Below are positions 1 through 10,200 of a DNA stretch of 64,000 nucleotides, one piece after another. This stretch comes from Hygrocybe punicea (lineage: Eukaryota > Basidiomycota > Agaricomycetes > Agaricales > Hygrophoraceae), in the NCBI GenBank assembly GCA_963556145.1, contig OY744464.1, positions 1,302,001 to 1,366,000 on the forward strand, written 5' to 3'. Position 1 is the first letter of the stretch; each line of letters starts with the position of its first letter. The notes under the pieces were generated by a model that was not told the DNA's origin, did not search any database, and saw only the letters and a list, made by a program, of their open reading frames with translations. The position numbers and the translations under genes were made by a program.

Positions 1-576
1 TTTGCAGATCGCAGTTTACCGTGATCATCACTCCATGAAATGTTAAGGCGTCTCCACTCTCGTTCTTGGTTGCGGCTGCGGTGGTGTAACGTTGGTCCCG
101 CATACCCAGTACACATTCTCCAAACGACTGACAGGCTCCGGAGACTCGAAACGGGTGGCAGACCTAGCTGCTGGAGATGGCTTAGAATGGGATCTGCTGA
201 TGAAAGCATCGAGGCTGGTTCAGAGGTGATGGTGGGGTCGAAGATAACTATAGCGAGTTCGAGGCTCTGGAGTGATGGTGGAAGATGCATGAAATTATCA
301 GAGGGAGCCGGCGATGTATAAGAAAAGTCCACAAGCGATGTACATAATCCCAGAAGACGAACAGGGAACCTGCACACTTCTGGAGTAACTTCCTGGGACT
401 GGGGTAAATGCACTCGGAGACTAGTGAGCCGAAAACGGACATCGTTGATATGAAGGATATCAATGATCGTTGTTTCATTGAGGGTGTTTACTTCCAAAAT
501 CGCGAGCTGTCATAAAGAGGACTCCTTGAATCGGTGACCATCATACCAGCGAGTCATAAATGCGTGAGATAGAAGT
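1..576 (-). pseudogene. F-box/LRR-like gene, 3' fragment (copy 1)
   Basis: The reverse strand matches the second half of the gene at 15351-16319 over its whole length. It covers the stretch from LLSHAF through RFRLTSLRVRLP and VVWRMCTGYAGP to the C-terminal region, and runs off the window start. Compared with copy 2 it has an in-frame TGA (complement of 510-512) where copy 2 has CGA, and a few missing bases near LGLPP. The 5' side stops abruptly at 576, beside the stop codon of the next gene, so this is a truncated copy. F-box-type proteins of basidiomycetes typically have an N-terminal F-box and leucine-rich-like repeats and act as substrate receptors of SCF ubiquitin ligases. Only the repeat-like C-terminal half is present here, so no function is expected. 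Confidence 0.75.
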
Positions 577-1450
577 TTACAAAATGGTCCCTGTTGACAT
601 ACACCTTAGAATGCCTCGATTATTTACCATGCTGATCTCAAAATCACCCCCTGCTAGTTCCTTTATTTGATTATACATGTTCATCAGGCACTGCCGCTCC
701 AAGTCCGGAGTGTCACTTTGGGGCTGGTAGCGGTTAATGGCGTTAAGAATCAGACATGATGTTGCCGAATGAGCAGCAAGCACTCCTTCATCTCGTATGT
801 GACTGTATCATAGGTTAGATGGTACAAATGAACAGTGAAAGAAGATGTCCTTACTAGAAGACCTGGAACACAACAGCGGCATCCACACCAAGTTGCAGGG
901 CAAAAGTCTCCTTGTGTTCGTCAATGAAGGCATTGTGGTTACCACCTTGAAATAGACTCTGATGTAAAAAAAAGTCGAGCATCATCCAAAGAGGGATGGT
1001 GATTAGAGGTCCTGCCAACTTCTGGGAAGAATCTGCTTCTGCCCAGAGGGCAGTCACCTCAGCTCGGAGGGCATCCCCCTCAGCTCGGAGAGCATCCCCC
1101 TCAGCTCGGAGGGCATCCCTCTCTCTTGCTGACTCCTCCCGGTTGTTCCTCACCTCCTGCTCCAAGGCCGCTATCCTGTGGCAGGGTCCAATGTCGATAT
1201 AGGAGAAGGTGATGGGTTTCTCCGTGAGAGCAGAAGAAAGGGTGCGTGAATTTTGTGAAGACGGCCACATGGTGTTGGCAGAAGGGGAGGGTACGAGGGC
1301 GGCAGCAACATCGGAAAGGGTGTGTCCCATGAAGGGTTCGAGATCATGAGCGGGTATTACATAAGACCTTGAGTGGAGGGACCAAACAACGACGTTGAGC
1401 GGATGCATTGGATCGTCAAAAATTATAATGAAAGGTACTCGAAAACTCAC
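577..1450 (-). CDS. Uncharacterised coiled-coil protein, two exons
   Basis: The reading frame runs 1450 to 855. A 52-bp intron (854-803) starts GTAAGG, has a CTAAC branch site and ends ACAG, and the frame resumes at 802 and ends with TAA at 577-579. The middle contains about three copies of the heptad EGDALRA within a charged region starting near RIAALEQEV, which predicts a coiled coil. I do not recognise the family. The true start is unclear: at 1453 ATGG is followed directly by GTGAGT, which could be a start codon spliced to a downstream exon. The stop lies exactly where homology to the F-box copy begins, so the 3' end may have been cut by that rearrangement. It is probably a host gene or fragment of unknown role. 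Confidence 0.5.
1057..1127. repeat. 21-bp tandem repeat inside coiled-coil gene
   Basis: About three and a half copies of a 21-bp unit containing CTCAGCTCGGAGGGCATCCC. Because 21 bp equals seven codons, the array encodes heptads in the minus-strand gene and lengthens its coiled coil without shifting frame. Confidence 0.8.
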
Positions 1451-1560
1451 CCATTTTATATGCTGGAAGGAGGCTGACTGGCTAACACACGCAGAGGCTG
1501 CACTTTATTATAGCTTTCCTTCAGAGGTTGACAATTTACAGTGGGTTTCCTAATTGGTTC

Positions 1561-4500
1561 TAAGATAGAGGTCATCCAAACTCAGCTAACTTAAACACCG
1601 CTCTGGAAAATGAACACAGCATAACACACTGACCTCTAATAAGAAATGTGAAACCATAGATTTATTCCTGACATGTCATTCTATAATTCTACGGTTTCAA
1701 TTTTCAAAATTATGGTCTCAATGTCCAACTCGACATCAAAAAAACAATTTTTTTGTAAATTGTTCTCTAAGACATTTACAAGCGATTTAACAATAGAAAA
1801 AAAAATTGCGTTGGAATATTGGCCACGTTCGGAATAATCCGAAGGAGTTTGAAACTCCGCTTGGTGGGGGGGGGGTTGAGGCGCATTGAGGACGGTGTGT
1901 GGTCAAAACAGGTCCAACTGACTCACCATGGCACCAAGGAAGCTTGGGGCAAAGAAACGGATCATAAATCTGGGGAAATTTGCCCAAAAGGTGTGTAACT
2001 TCGGCCTGTGCAACACAACTTGACTGAACCTTCACCAGAAAATCAGTCCAGATGTGCAAGAACAAATCACGGAACCTGAAAGCCTTTCCGACGATTCATT
2101 TTTACCTTCAAATTCATCCCTCGAAAGCCTGGACACTGCAGGATCCGTATCTTCCAGCTCTGTGGATGATGTGGAAGTCCGAAATGAAGCTGAGCTCATT
2201 GTCTTTAGTGCACGGCTCCAGGAATCCTTCGACAACTTCCTTGAAGGCTCTAAAATCCCAGTGAGGTCGTGGCATTATAATAAAATGCAACCTGCCAAAC
2301 GAACCATAAGAAGGCACCAACAAAGGACAAGGGAACAGACCAAGAACCTCCGAGTTTTGGGTTTCCCCGACATAGGCCGCTGGTTTTTGAAGATGGGAAG
2401 TTCAAAGCTTGCTCATGGGCAAGCAAATTCGGAGTTGAGGCCTGTGTCAGATACCACAATGTTCTGCTCAGTTGCAGAGCGAGAGGAGGAAGAGGAGGAG
2501 GCAGATATGCAAACCTGTGCACCAATACAAGAGGATGAGCGCGAAGTCGAAGAAGAGAGCGGAAGTGAGATTGATGGTGAATGCGACAGTGGGGACAGTA
2601 TCGTGCAAAACGTGGGTGACGAATCTGAAAATGCTGCAGGCGTGAACGCCGCCACAGGCAGGCATGCTAGACCACCAAAACGGGACTCAAATGAAGTGCA
2701 AGACGCGATGTTAGCACTACAAAAACGGATGAAGGACAAACGTCTGGACTTTGTCTTGCGGGGTCGCATAACGGCAATGCTTGCAATGCTTTGGCTCTAC
2801 ATGGCGGGCAATGGTTGGCTCGAATCTTCATGTCTTGCAGCTATTAGTGCAGGAAAGGGAAACGGACTTGCATGATCATTGCGCAAGTGGCTCTGGGACT
2901 TCCTTGAGGACCTGGACGACCTGCCTCTCAGTTTCTATGGCCTCCACAACAAGTCCAAGCTTGATGATGAAGATATCTCACAGGAAATCCAACTGCACCT
3001 TCAATCCCGAGGCAAATATATCTCTGCGATGGACGTCGTGCGCTATCTGAAGGACCCTGAAGTGTTGGCCAGATTCAAGATGAAAAAAACGCCGAGCGAA
3101 CGCACGGCCCGTCGTTGGCTCGCGAGGATGCGATTCCGCTATGGAGAGCCGGTGAATGGCATGTATGTCGATGGCCATGAACGTCCGGATGTCGTTGAAT
3201 ACCGCCAACAAGTCTTCCTGCCGCTTTGGACTGCACTGGAAGAGCGGATGGTGAAGTGGTCAAGAGATGGGATATCAGAATTTCCCCAGTTAAGACATTT
3301 TCCCACTGCGAAACGGGTCGTTTTGATTACTCACGATGAGTCCACATTTTATGCAAACGATCGTCGCAAAAAACGTTGGATTCACGTGTCTGAGAAAGCA
3401 GAACCAGTGCGAAAGGGGGAGGGTGTTTCAATCATGGTGTCTGACTTCTGTTCTCCGGACCTTGGCTGGCTGAAGTCAAAAGATGGGTTCGTACTATTCC
3501 CTTTCTTCAGTCATAGTGCAGGGTGCATTAATTTGCCAGCAGATCATGAGAGGCGAGGGTATATTTCAAGGCTGGCAAAAATCGTGACGGTTATTTCGAT
3601 TGTGATGATCTTCTTAAACAAACAGAACTTGCTATTGAACTGTTTGAAGACCACTTTCCTGGCACAGCGACTGCTGCCTTTGGCTTTGACAATGCACCAG
3701 GTCATCAAAAACGTGCCGATGATGCACTTTCAGCACGCTACATGCCCAAGAATCCGAAAGTCTGGCTCGGAAAGAAAGGGAAATGTAGGATGCGCAATGG
3801 GAAGCTTCCGAATGGTGACGAGCAAGAGTTTTACTTTCCAGATGATCATCCAACAAACCCTGGGCACTTCAAAGGAATGAGTACCATCCTTGCTGAGCGC
3901 GGCTTCAAAGAGGAAGCTAAGCTTAAAGCGCAGTGTCCAGATTTCAAATGTGCTGATCCAAAAGCAGGCTGTTGCTGCCGCCGCATCTTATTTAACCAGC
4001 CTGACTTCCAATCACAGAAGGCTGCATTGATAGAGCTTGTGGAGTCTCATGGCTACATTGCCTTTTTCTATGCCAAATTCCATTGCGAGACAAATTTCAT
4101 CGAGCAGAATTGGGGAGCATCAAAGTATCAATACCGAATGCTTCCGCCAACTGAAAATGTTGAGCAGATGGAGAAGAATGTGAAGGAATGTTTGGATTCT
4201 ATACCTCTAATTCAAATGCGACGGTAAAATTTTCTATAATTTATCCTTATGTATGCCTTTGGCTCATACAAAGCATACAGATATGCCAATCGGTCTGCAA
4301 GATTTATTGATGCTTATAGGAAGGGGCTTGATGGTGAAATGGCCATTTGGGCAAACAAAAAATATCATGGTCATCGGGTCTTGCCTCAAACTATTATGGT
4401 TGAGCTTGAAGAGGTTGAAAGGGCCAAAAGAGAAGTTAAAAATTTGTAGATACAAGTCTTGAGCTAGCCGAAGACAAATGGAATTTTTTGCGTCCACCAT

Positions 4501-4568
4501 TTTGGCCGCTTACTAAGCAGTAACCCTAGGGTTAGGGAGTTAGCTGAGTTTGGATGACCTCTATCTTA
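1561..4568 (+). mobile_element. IS630/Tc1-mariner-like DNA transposon, complete ends
   Basis: The first 31 bp (1561-1591, starting TAAGATAGAGGTCATCC) are the exact reverse complement of the last 31 bp (4538-4568). Both ends begin with TA, the target duplication used by the IS630/Tc1-mariner superfamily. The 3.0-kb interior holds one spliced transposase gene. The right TA (4567-4568) overlaps the ATG of the metallophosphoesterase gene, so the element sits exactly at that start codon. Positions 1592-1927 before the gene show no other feature than AT-rich sequence and a G run near 1866. Identical ends suggest a fairly recent arrival, but the transposase has two stop codons, so movement would need a helper. 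Confidence 0.9.
1928..4449 (+). pseudogene. DDE transposase of the IS630/Tc1-mariner-like element
   Basis: Four exons, 1928-1990, 2039-3486, 3543-4223 and 4281-4449, join to 787 codons with GT/AG introns of about 48-57 bp. The start ATG has a good context (CACCATGG) and begins MAPRKLGAKK. The catalytic core is visible: ITHDESTFYAND (first Asp), AAFGFDNAPGH (second Asp) and HCETNFIEQNWG (Glu, resembling the NPIENVW motif of mariner/IS630). A Cys-rich stretch (FKCADPKAGCCCRR) precedes the third motif and a basic tail follows. The protein type is common and usually unannotated in Agaricomycete genomes. The only lesions are TGA at 2873-2875 and at 3547-3549, both at positions where CGA would give arginine (..GLA-R-SLRKW.. 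and ..GS-R-EARVYF..). Confidence 0.85.
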
Positions 4569-5126
4569 TGTCTGCCACCACCTGCCGCCTTCGCATCATC
4601 TGCGTCTCCGACACTCACAACGACGACCTCACTGGGCAAGTTCCCGATGGAGATGTCCTCGTGCACACCAGCGATCTGACGGACGATGGAACGCCTGAAG
4701 AACTGGAGAAAGCACTCCTCTGGGTCAGAAAGCTGCACAAGCTCAAAGTCGTCATCCCCGGTACGAATATGACCATGGCGGCACGCCCCGGTTCCCATTC
4801 AGCACTGACATCCTTGCCCACTCGTCAGGGAATCACGATCTAGGACTCGATCCGTCCCACAAGGCCTACAGCCCGCCGATGCACGCGCTCTTCACCTCCC
4901 CCGAGGTCTGCGCCGATGGCATCGTCTACCTCGGCCCTTCCTGCTCCATGACGACCTGCTCTCGGTCTACGCCAACCCGAGGCAGCCTGACTTCCTCAAC
5001 ACCCAGTACGCATTCAAGTACGACCCATACCCCTCCCTGGAGGCTTCCGCGGCGTGGGTGGAGGCGCCCGCGACGAGCCAGGGCCCGCTGGAGCTCTGGC
5101 TGACGGAGATTTGGACGACTTCATAA
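4568..5126 (+). pseudogene. Calcineurin-like metallophosphoesterase, copy A, truncated
   Basis: Exon 1 (4568-4760) encodes RIICVSDTHN and VPDGDVLVHTSDLTDDGT. A 68-bp intron starts GTACGA and ends GTCAG, and exon 2 (from 4829) restores IPGNHDLGLDPSHKAY. These are the SDTH, GD and GNHD metal-binding motifs of the MPPED/UPF0046-like phosphoesterases. Near 4940 the frame shifts: the family sequence continues as LLSVYANPRQPDFLN and YAFKYDPYP in another frame up to LELWLT. The final THGPP and GHIH metal ligands are absent, and after LELWLT the sequence becomes unrelated. The 5' end is directly abutted by the transposon. The product would be a soluble metal-dependent phosphoesterase, but this copy lacks part of the active site and its promoter. 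Confidence 0.8.
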
Positions 5127-6030
5127 CCAGCGTCGCCAGCATTGACACATTTGGTACCCCGCTTGGCTTCGGTATCTGAGGCCTGACCAACAAAGACGGT
5201 GCACCGTTTAACAGGATGGGCGTTGTCGACCTGTCCCAGAAAGCGCCCGTCCCGTCGACAATGATGAAGGCGATTCTACCAAGCACACCGGCAATCGGCA
5301 TGTCTCGTTCGCCCTCATCGATGAGGTTTTCACTCATCAGCACGTTCTCGCTGCCGGTGTTGCTAATCCTTCCATTGCTGCACGTATACCGACACCGTAT
5401 CCACATGAATCCATGGAAACCGACGGTGGAGAATATTTCCCTATGCAGAACATTGGCCTTTGCTCGCTGCTCCAGCACGTTTTTGCCGCCCGTACCCTTG
5501 TCGCCCGCACGCCGACTCCGTACCCACATGACTCCATGGAATCTGGCGGGGAGTATTTCCCTATGCAGCACGCAGGGCTCTGCTCACTGTTCCAACACGT
5601 TTTCGCCGCCCGTAACCTTGCTGCAGACACACCTATACATGACTTGATGCAAGCGCTCGACGAGGAGTATTTCACTACACAGGACGTAGACGTCTTGAGC
5701 TCCTCGCCACGCATTCCTGCTTGAACCGTCGCCGCACACATACCCACTCCATATCCATGTCACGTCATGGAAGCCCTAGGCGGGGAGTATTTTCCCGAAC
5801 AGAATCTAGAGATTGTCTTCGGCCTCGCTAGCAGTGATGGCGAAGCGTTCGATGGCACCGGCATCGTAGGTCCCCAGGGGGACACAGAGCATATCCTTGG
5901 TGGGGATGATGCCGAGTCTGTTCATGCCAAACCGGTGTCACGCATGTTGATTCAAGAAGTGGGATACGCCTTCTCCTCTACCCGCCACATATCCCGTTCC
6001 CGTTTGCCAGATCAAAAGGTCGTCGCGTAA
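5127..6030 (+). pseudogene. Uncharacterised GGEYFPMQ-repeat protein, copy A
   Basis: An unfamiliar frame continues from the end of the phosphoesterase: DDFITSVASIDTFGTPLG, then HVSFALIDEVFTHQHVLAAG. Three or four degenerate repeats of about 35-37 residues follow, with the core PYPHDSMESGGEYFPMQ and LCSLLQHVFAAR. The C-terminus (EIVFGLASSDGEAFDG to QKVVA) is unique. Copy B on the opposite strand at 16798-17704 allows comparison. Copy A has a 5-bp tandem duplication (CCGTC) near 5252 that shifts frame, and TGA at 5722-5724 where copy B has CGA. Both copies share a TGA (5177-5179 here). No known domain is recognised. Its tight attachment to the phosphoesterase fragment in both copies suggests either a fused gene or a neighbour duplicated with it. 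Confidence 0.6.
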
Positions 6031-6169
6031 CCATACTCATTCGCACTTTTTGGTGGAATTGTCACGGTGACGACAATCTGATAGATATATATTCCCTTGC
6101 AGTTGTATATTACCATCATCACTTGATGTATTATTAGTACCCAGGTCCTGTCAGCCAATTGTTTATAAC

Positions 6170-6813
6170 TGGGGTTGGGCAATCTCATAAGGTGTGACAT
6201 GTGTCACGGAGACCGTCACGTGTGACTCCCCGCACAAACACTGACCCAGTCCCTTTACGAGTTCACAACTCACTTTAGTGACAAGTCTTGAGTGTAAAAA
6301 ATGTTCATAATGAATGTATAAATGTTTCTATCTTCAAAGTTTTTATGGTAATAATTTTAGGCAAACACTATTCCACGATTTGTCAATTCTTACAGCCAAA
6401 TCCAGCCTAGAACCTTAAACATCTATAGACTCACTCCAATCAGGTCTTCAAGCTTAGCTTTGGCTGAGTGGTATGTTCCATTTATATATTAAAAGATTTT
6501 GTTCAGGCCAGAATTTTAGTAAATGTCTTTGAAGTTCTAAAATATGTCAATCTCCCAAATTCCCTGCCAAAATTGGCTTAAAAATGGAAGTCTATGGGTT
6601 CATCAAATATACATCTTACAGCTTAGCTCTAGTGACGCAATTTCATCTCCTTCATGATTAGAACATTTTGTTCAAGACCGATTTTTAATAACTTGCTCCG
6701 TTGTTGAGATATCAAGACAGCTACAGATAGTAGTGGGTCACTAATTGTCACGATTTCTGTCACATAGCGTTATGTCACGCTGCCATGAGCCTGTGTGACA
6801 TTGCCCAACCCCA
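6170..6813. mobile_element. Non-autonomous MITE with TGGGGTTGGGCAAT ends
   Basis: This 644-bp element has inverted ends (TGGGGTTGGGCAAT and its complement) and subterminal inverted TGTCAC/GTGACA motifs, and no coding frame. It is flanked by a 7-bp direct repeat TTATAAC (6163-6169 and 6814-6820). The paralogous locus (minus strand, around 16660-16672) carries the same sequence with a single TTATAAC and no insert, which is an empty-site proof of insertion. The ends resemble hAT-type MITEs, although hAT normally makes 8-bp duplications. Confidence 0.85.
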
Positions 6814-6837
6814 TTATAACACATCAGCAAATCAGCA

Positions 6838-7230
6838 ATTCCACTGAAGGATCTGGTGACGTCTGGTAGTGTCTGTGGCAGACAGTTCAGATAGGTTCAG
6901 ACACCCAGGTATGTCAGTAGATCCCCCACTGGACCAGACACATCAGACTACAATCAGATGACGCTCAACTGGACCAGAGGGGCATCAGATCAATTCCAGT
7001 AGTATTTCGGTAGATGCTCAGTACTGTAGTAGATTCAAAAATAGAATCATATTTTTCAAAAACGGCTCGCATACAATATGATTGTGTCCATGCTATACTA
7101 GTCTAACCAGGATCCTGCCCCTCACGATTTTGCAAGCAAACTCGCCACTGCCACCCCGACTTCGCTGAAAAGAAATCTAATTCTACGAAAAATATGAGTG
7201 GCAGTTTGCTTTCGAGATAAATCATGTACT
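6838..7230. repeat. Left subterminal repeats of Plavaka element
   Basis: Non-coding stretch with repeated short motifs: GACAGTTCAGATAGGTTCAGACA, GGACCAGA (twice), and CAGTAG/TAGTA clusters. The GTTCAGA words match those at the right end (15228-15300), as expected for transposase-binding subterminal repeats in CACTA-like elements. Nothing coding was seen. Confidence 0.6.
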
Positions 7231-10200
7231 TCACTCCAGTTCTGATATTTCTGCACACTCGTCGCCATCATCTATTGCTGTTGTCTTGGTTGACCTGGCG
7301 TTCTTGGTGCCATGTGCACCCTGCATTATCTGGGCCCATGTTTTCGGGCCAATCTTTGCCACGTAGGCCGCGTATTTCTTGCTTGAATGGTACCAGTTTG
7401 TTTCCGAGAATTTATCTGCCGCTTTGTCATTACCAAATGTTGATGTCCCAGATATCATGTATTTCAGAGCACGTTCGAGCTGGGTATGAGGTCAGCTCAT
7501 GGGTCAGTTACTGTCAAAAATACTCACCGCCGTGAGTGATAATATCAGTGCTGCACGTGGGGGTTCATTCACCAAAAATTCTTCCGGTGCACTCGCAGTA
7601 TCAGCAAGATGCACGGCTAAAAGCTTGACGATAAACTCTGATTTAAATGTGTCCTGCTTAATCTAAAAATTCACGGTACAAGATCAGCATGGGTATGATT
7701 TGTGAAAAAACATACTGAGGGGTCTCCGTTGACATATAAAAACGGAAGCCCAGGCCCAAGGGCCCACTTGGCGTAATCGGCATGCCATTTTTTGTCTTCG
7801 GAAGATTTTGATGCAACATCTTCAGCCTCAAAGAAGGCGGCAAGCAGGCTAACAGCCTTCTTCGCAAATTTTGCCCTCCAGTCATAAAACCGTTGCATAG
7901 CCTTTATATTCATGATTAGTAAGAGTATACGAGGACTCAAATGACAAACCACTGAAAAGAAAACATCAGTCGGCTCAATTGTACCCTGTTCACTGTTAGG
8001 GAAGATTGAGTCGAAGCAGATTTGCATTTCTGCTCTAATTGTGGGGTCGTCGGTATCCCAGGGGTCATTGAGCGTTCCGAGGAAGTTGCGCCAGAGCGGA
8101 CAGAACTTGTTGGCCCAATTGTTCTTCATGTCAACCGGAAGGTTGCTTGCACAGAGCCGAGTATTGGACTTGCCGGAGTGCGCGACATCTTCCATCTCGA
8201 CTTTGATGGCAGGCGCACCCCTTGTGATTTTGGCAATGGACTGCGAGTACAAGAATGATATGTTTCAGTAACCCATCAACCGGAAATCAGGAGATGGTTA
8301 TACATACTGGAATGCCTTTTAGCATTTTGACAACCGGCTGTGCCGCCCCCTCTGCAGTCTCATCCTCATCCATAAGGCCACCATACATGTCGGTAGCACT
8401 GTCATAACCATCGGCATTCCCTCCAAATGAGCCAGTTTGGCGAGGAGGGTCAGAATCGAAGTGGCTAGGAGTGACAGCTTTAGCCCATAAGTTAGGTGCC
8501 TTTGCGGCACTATTTTTGAATTTTGGGAGGAGTCCTGCCGGGTTTGCGTGTTTGACTTTCTTCACGGAACTGAAGCATGCATCAGGAATCGCAAGGTAAA
8601 TCAATTCAGGATACTTGCTCGTCGACCTCATGTTCAAGTTTCCTTTTAAGGAGAGGCCTTACTAATCGTGCTGATTGGATTTGCGATTGCTTTGATACGT
8701 GAACCTTCTTCTCCTTCACCTTGGCTGGTCCATCGTTATCGATTGGAATGGCTGCCGCAGCCTTGACGCCTTTTTTCTTTGTGCTGGCCACTTCACCCAT
8801 TTCAAAATCGACATCGACTAATCTTTCAGAGTCCCGATCTAGGAGTACTGTACATGTCAGTATTTGTTTGCACTGTCCAGAGTAATAACGTACCATTCTC
8901 CTGAAGGCCCATACCAGCACCCACGTCAGTCTCCTCCTCCTCCTCATAACGGACACGGAGGGCGAGCCTCTCTGGGGTAATCAGCGCCTGGGATTAGTGT
9001 TGCCACGGCTCGGTCCGGCTCGGCTCGGCTACGGCTAACAACGGCTAACCCATATATGGGTTGTTAGCCGGACCGGACCGTTGTGGCAACGGCTAAACCG
9101 CGGCTAGCCGTCCAAAAAAGGAAATTAATAGCAGACTGCCTGTCAAGGTTGAATCTCACCACCATCATGCCTGACGCCAACAGCCACGGCCACACCAGCT
9201 CGCGACAACGCCGGCCGACCCCAAACAAAGGCCACAGCACCCCAACGGCGACCAGCAGGGGGGCGAGGAATGAAGCAGCAACGGAAGCAGCGGGCGTTAT
9301 GTCTTTGCTTGAATCATTGTTTTTTTTTTACTACCAACTTATTTCTGATTACAGCACAATGATCTCGAGGCAACAGCAGCCCGGACAGCAGCAGCAACGA
9401 CCAATGACCACGGCGACGGCAACAGCGGCAACGACGGCAACAGCAGTGCCAGCGACAACAAGCGACGCGTGCCAGTCCCAGACGTCGTGCACCCATTGGT
9501 AAGTTTTTTTTTCTTTACTTTTACTAACGAAGGTCTGTCTAGCTACGCACGACGACAACACGGCCGCATCCCAACACCCTACAACCGGGACCTCGAACTC
9601 GGGCTCGCAAGTTCAGGCACCACCACCACCACCACCATCAGCTTCTTTGCCGCTACGGCTGCTGTGTTCGCCCTACGGCGCTGATCGGTCACAACCACAG
9701 TCACGGCCAACATCATGACAGCGGCGGGGCCGGCGGCGACGTTGGATAAAGAAAGAGTCGTCGCCTGCGTATTTGTATGCGTTGTCCGCTCAGGCGTTGT
9801 CCGTCCATGAGGCCAGTGCGCCGTTGGATCTGGATTATCGGGTCGCGTGTATATTGCATGCACAGGTTAGCAAAATTGTTAGTGCGTGTTCTATCTTTCT
9901 GGTCTTCTTGCTTCTCTCTGTTTTACTTCCTCCCACGTTTGCCTTTTGTTACGCAATTTACGTTCGCCTCTTCTTTTTTTTCTTTTCCAGCCCTTCTATT
10001 CCCTTTGTTCCTTTGTTGATTTTTTTTTTGCATGTCGCCTTCGTGTGGATAGACTCACCCAACTAGTCCGAAGGGTGAAACGGCGCACTAATGCGAACGA
10101 GCTCGGGTATACCATTGACCAGGCAGCGGGGATCGAGGTGGAGGTGTAGGCATGGTTGGTCTGCCGGAGGAGTGGAGGCTCAGCATGAATGCGCACGCAG

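Noticed and set aside
2114..2769. Antisense Ser-rich frames opposite the IS630-like transposase
   Set aside because: Shadows of an acidic coding region. The plus-strand frame has splice sites and catalytic motifs.
4520..4540. Telomere-like CCCTAGGGTTAGGG near the IS630-like right end
   Set aside because: Only about one and a half units, no array, and it lies inside a transposon beside its inverted repeat.
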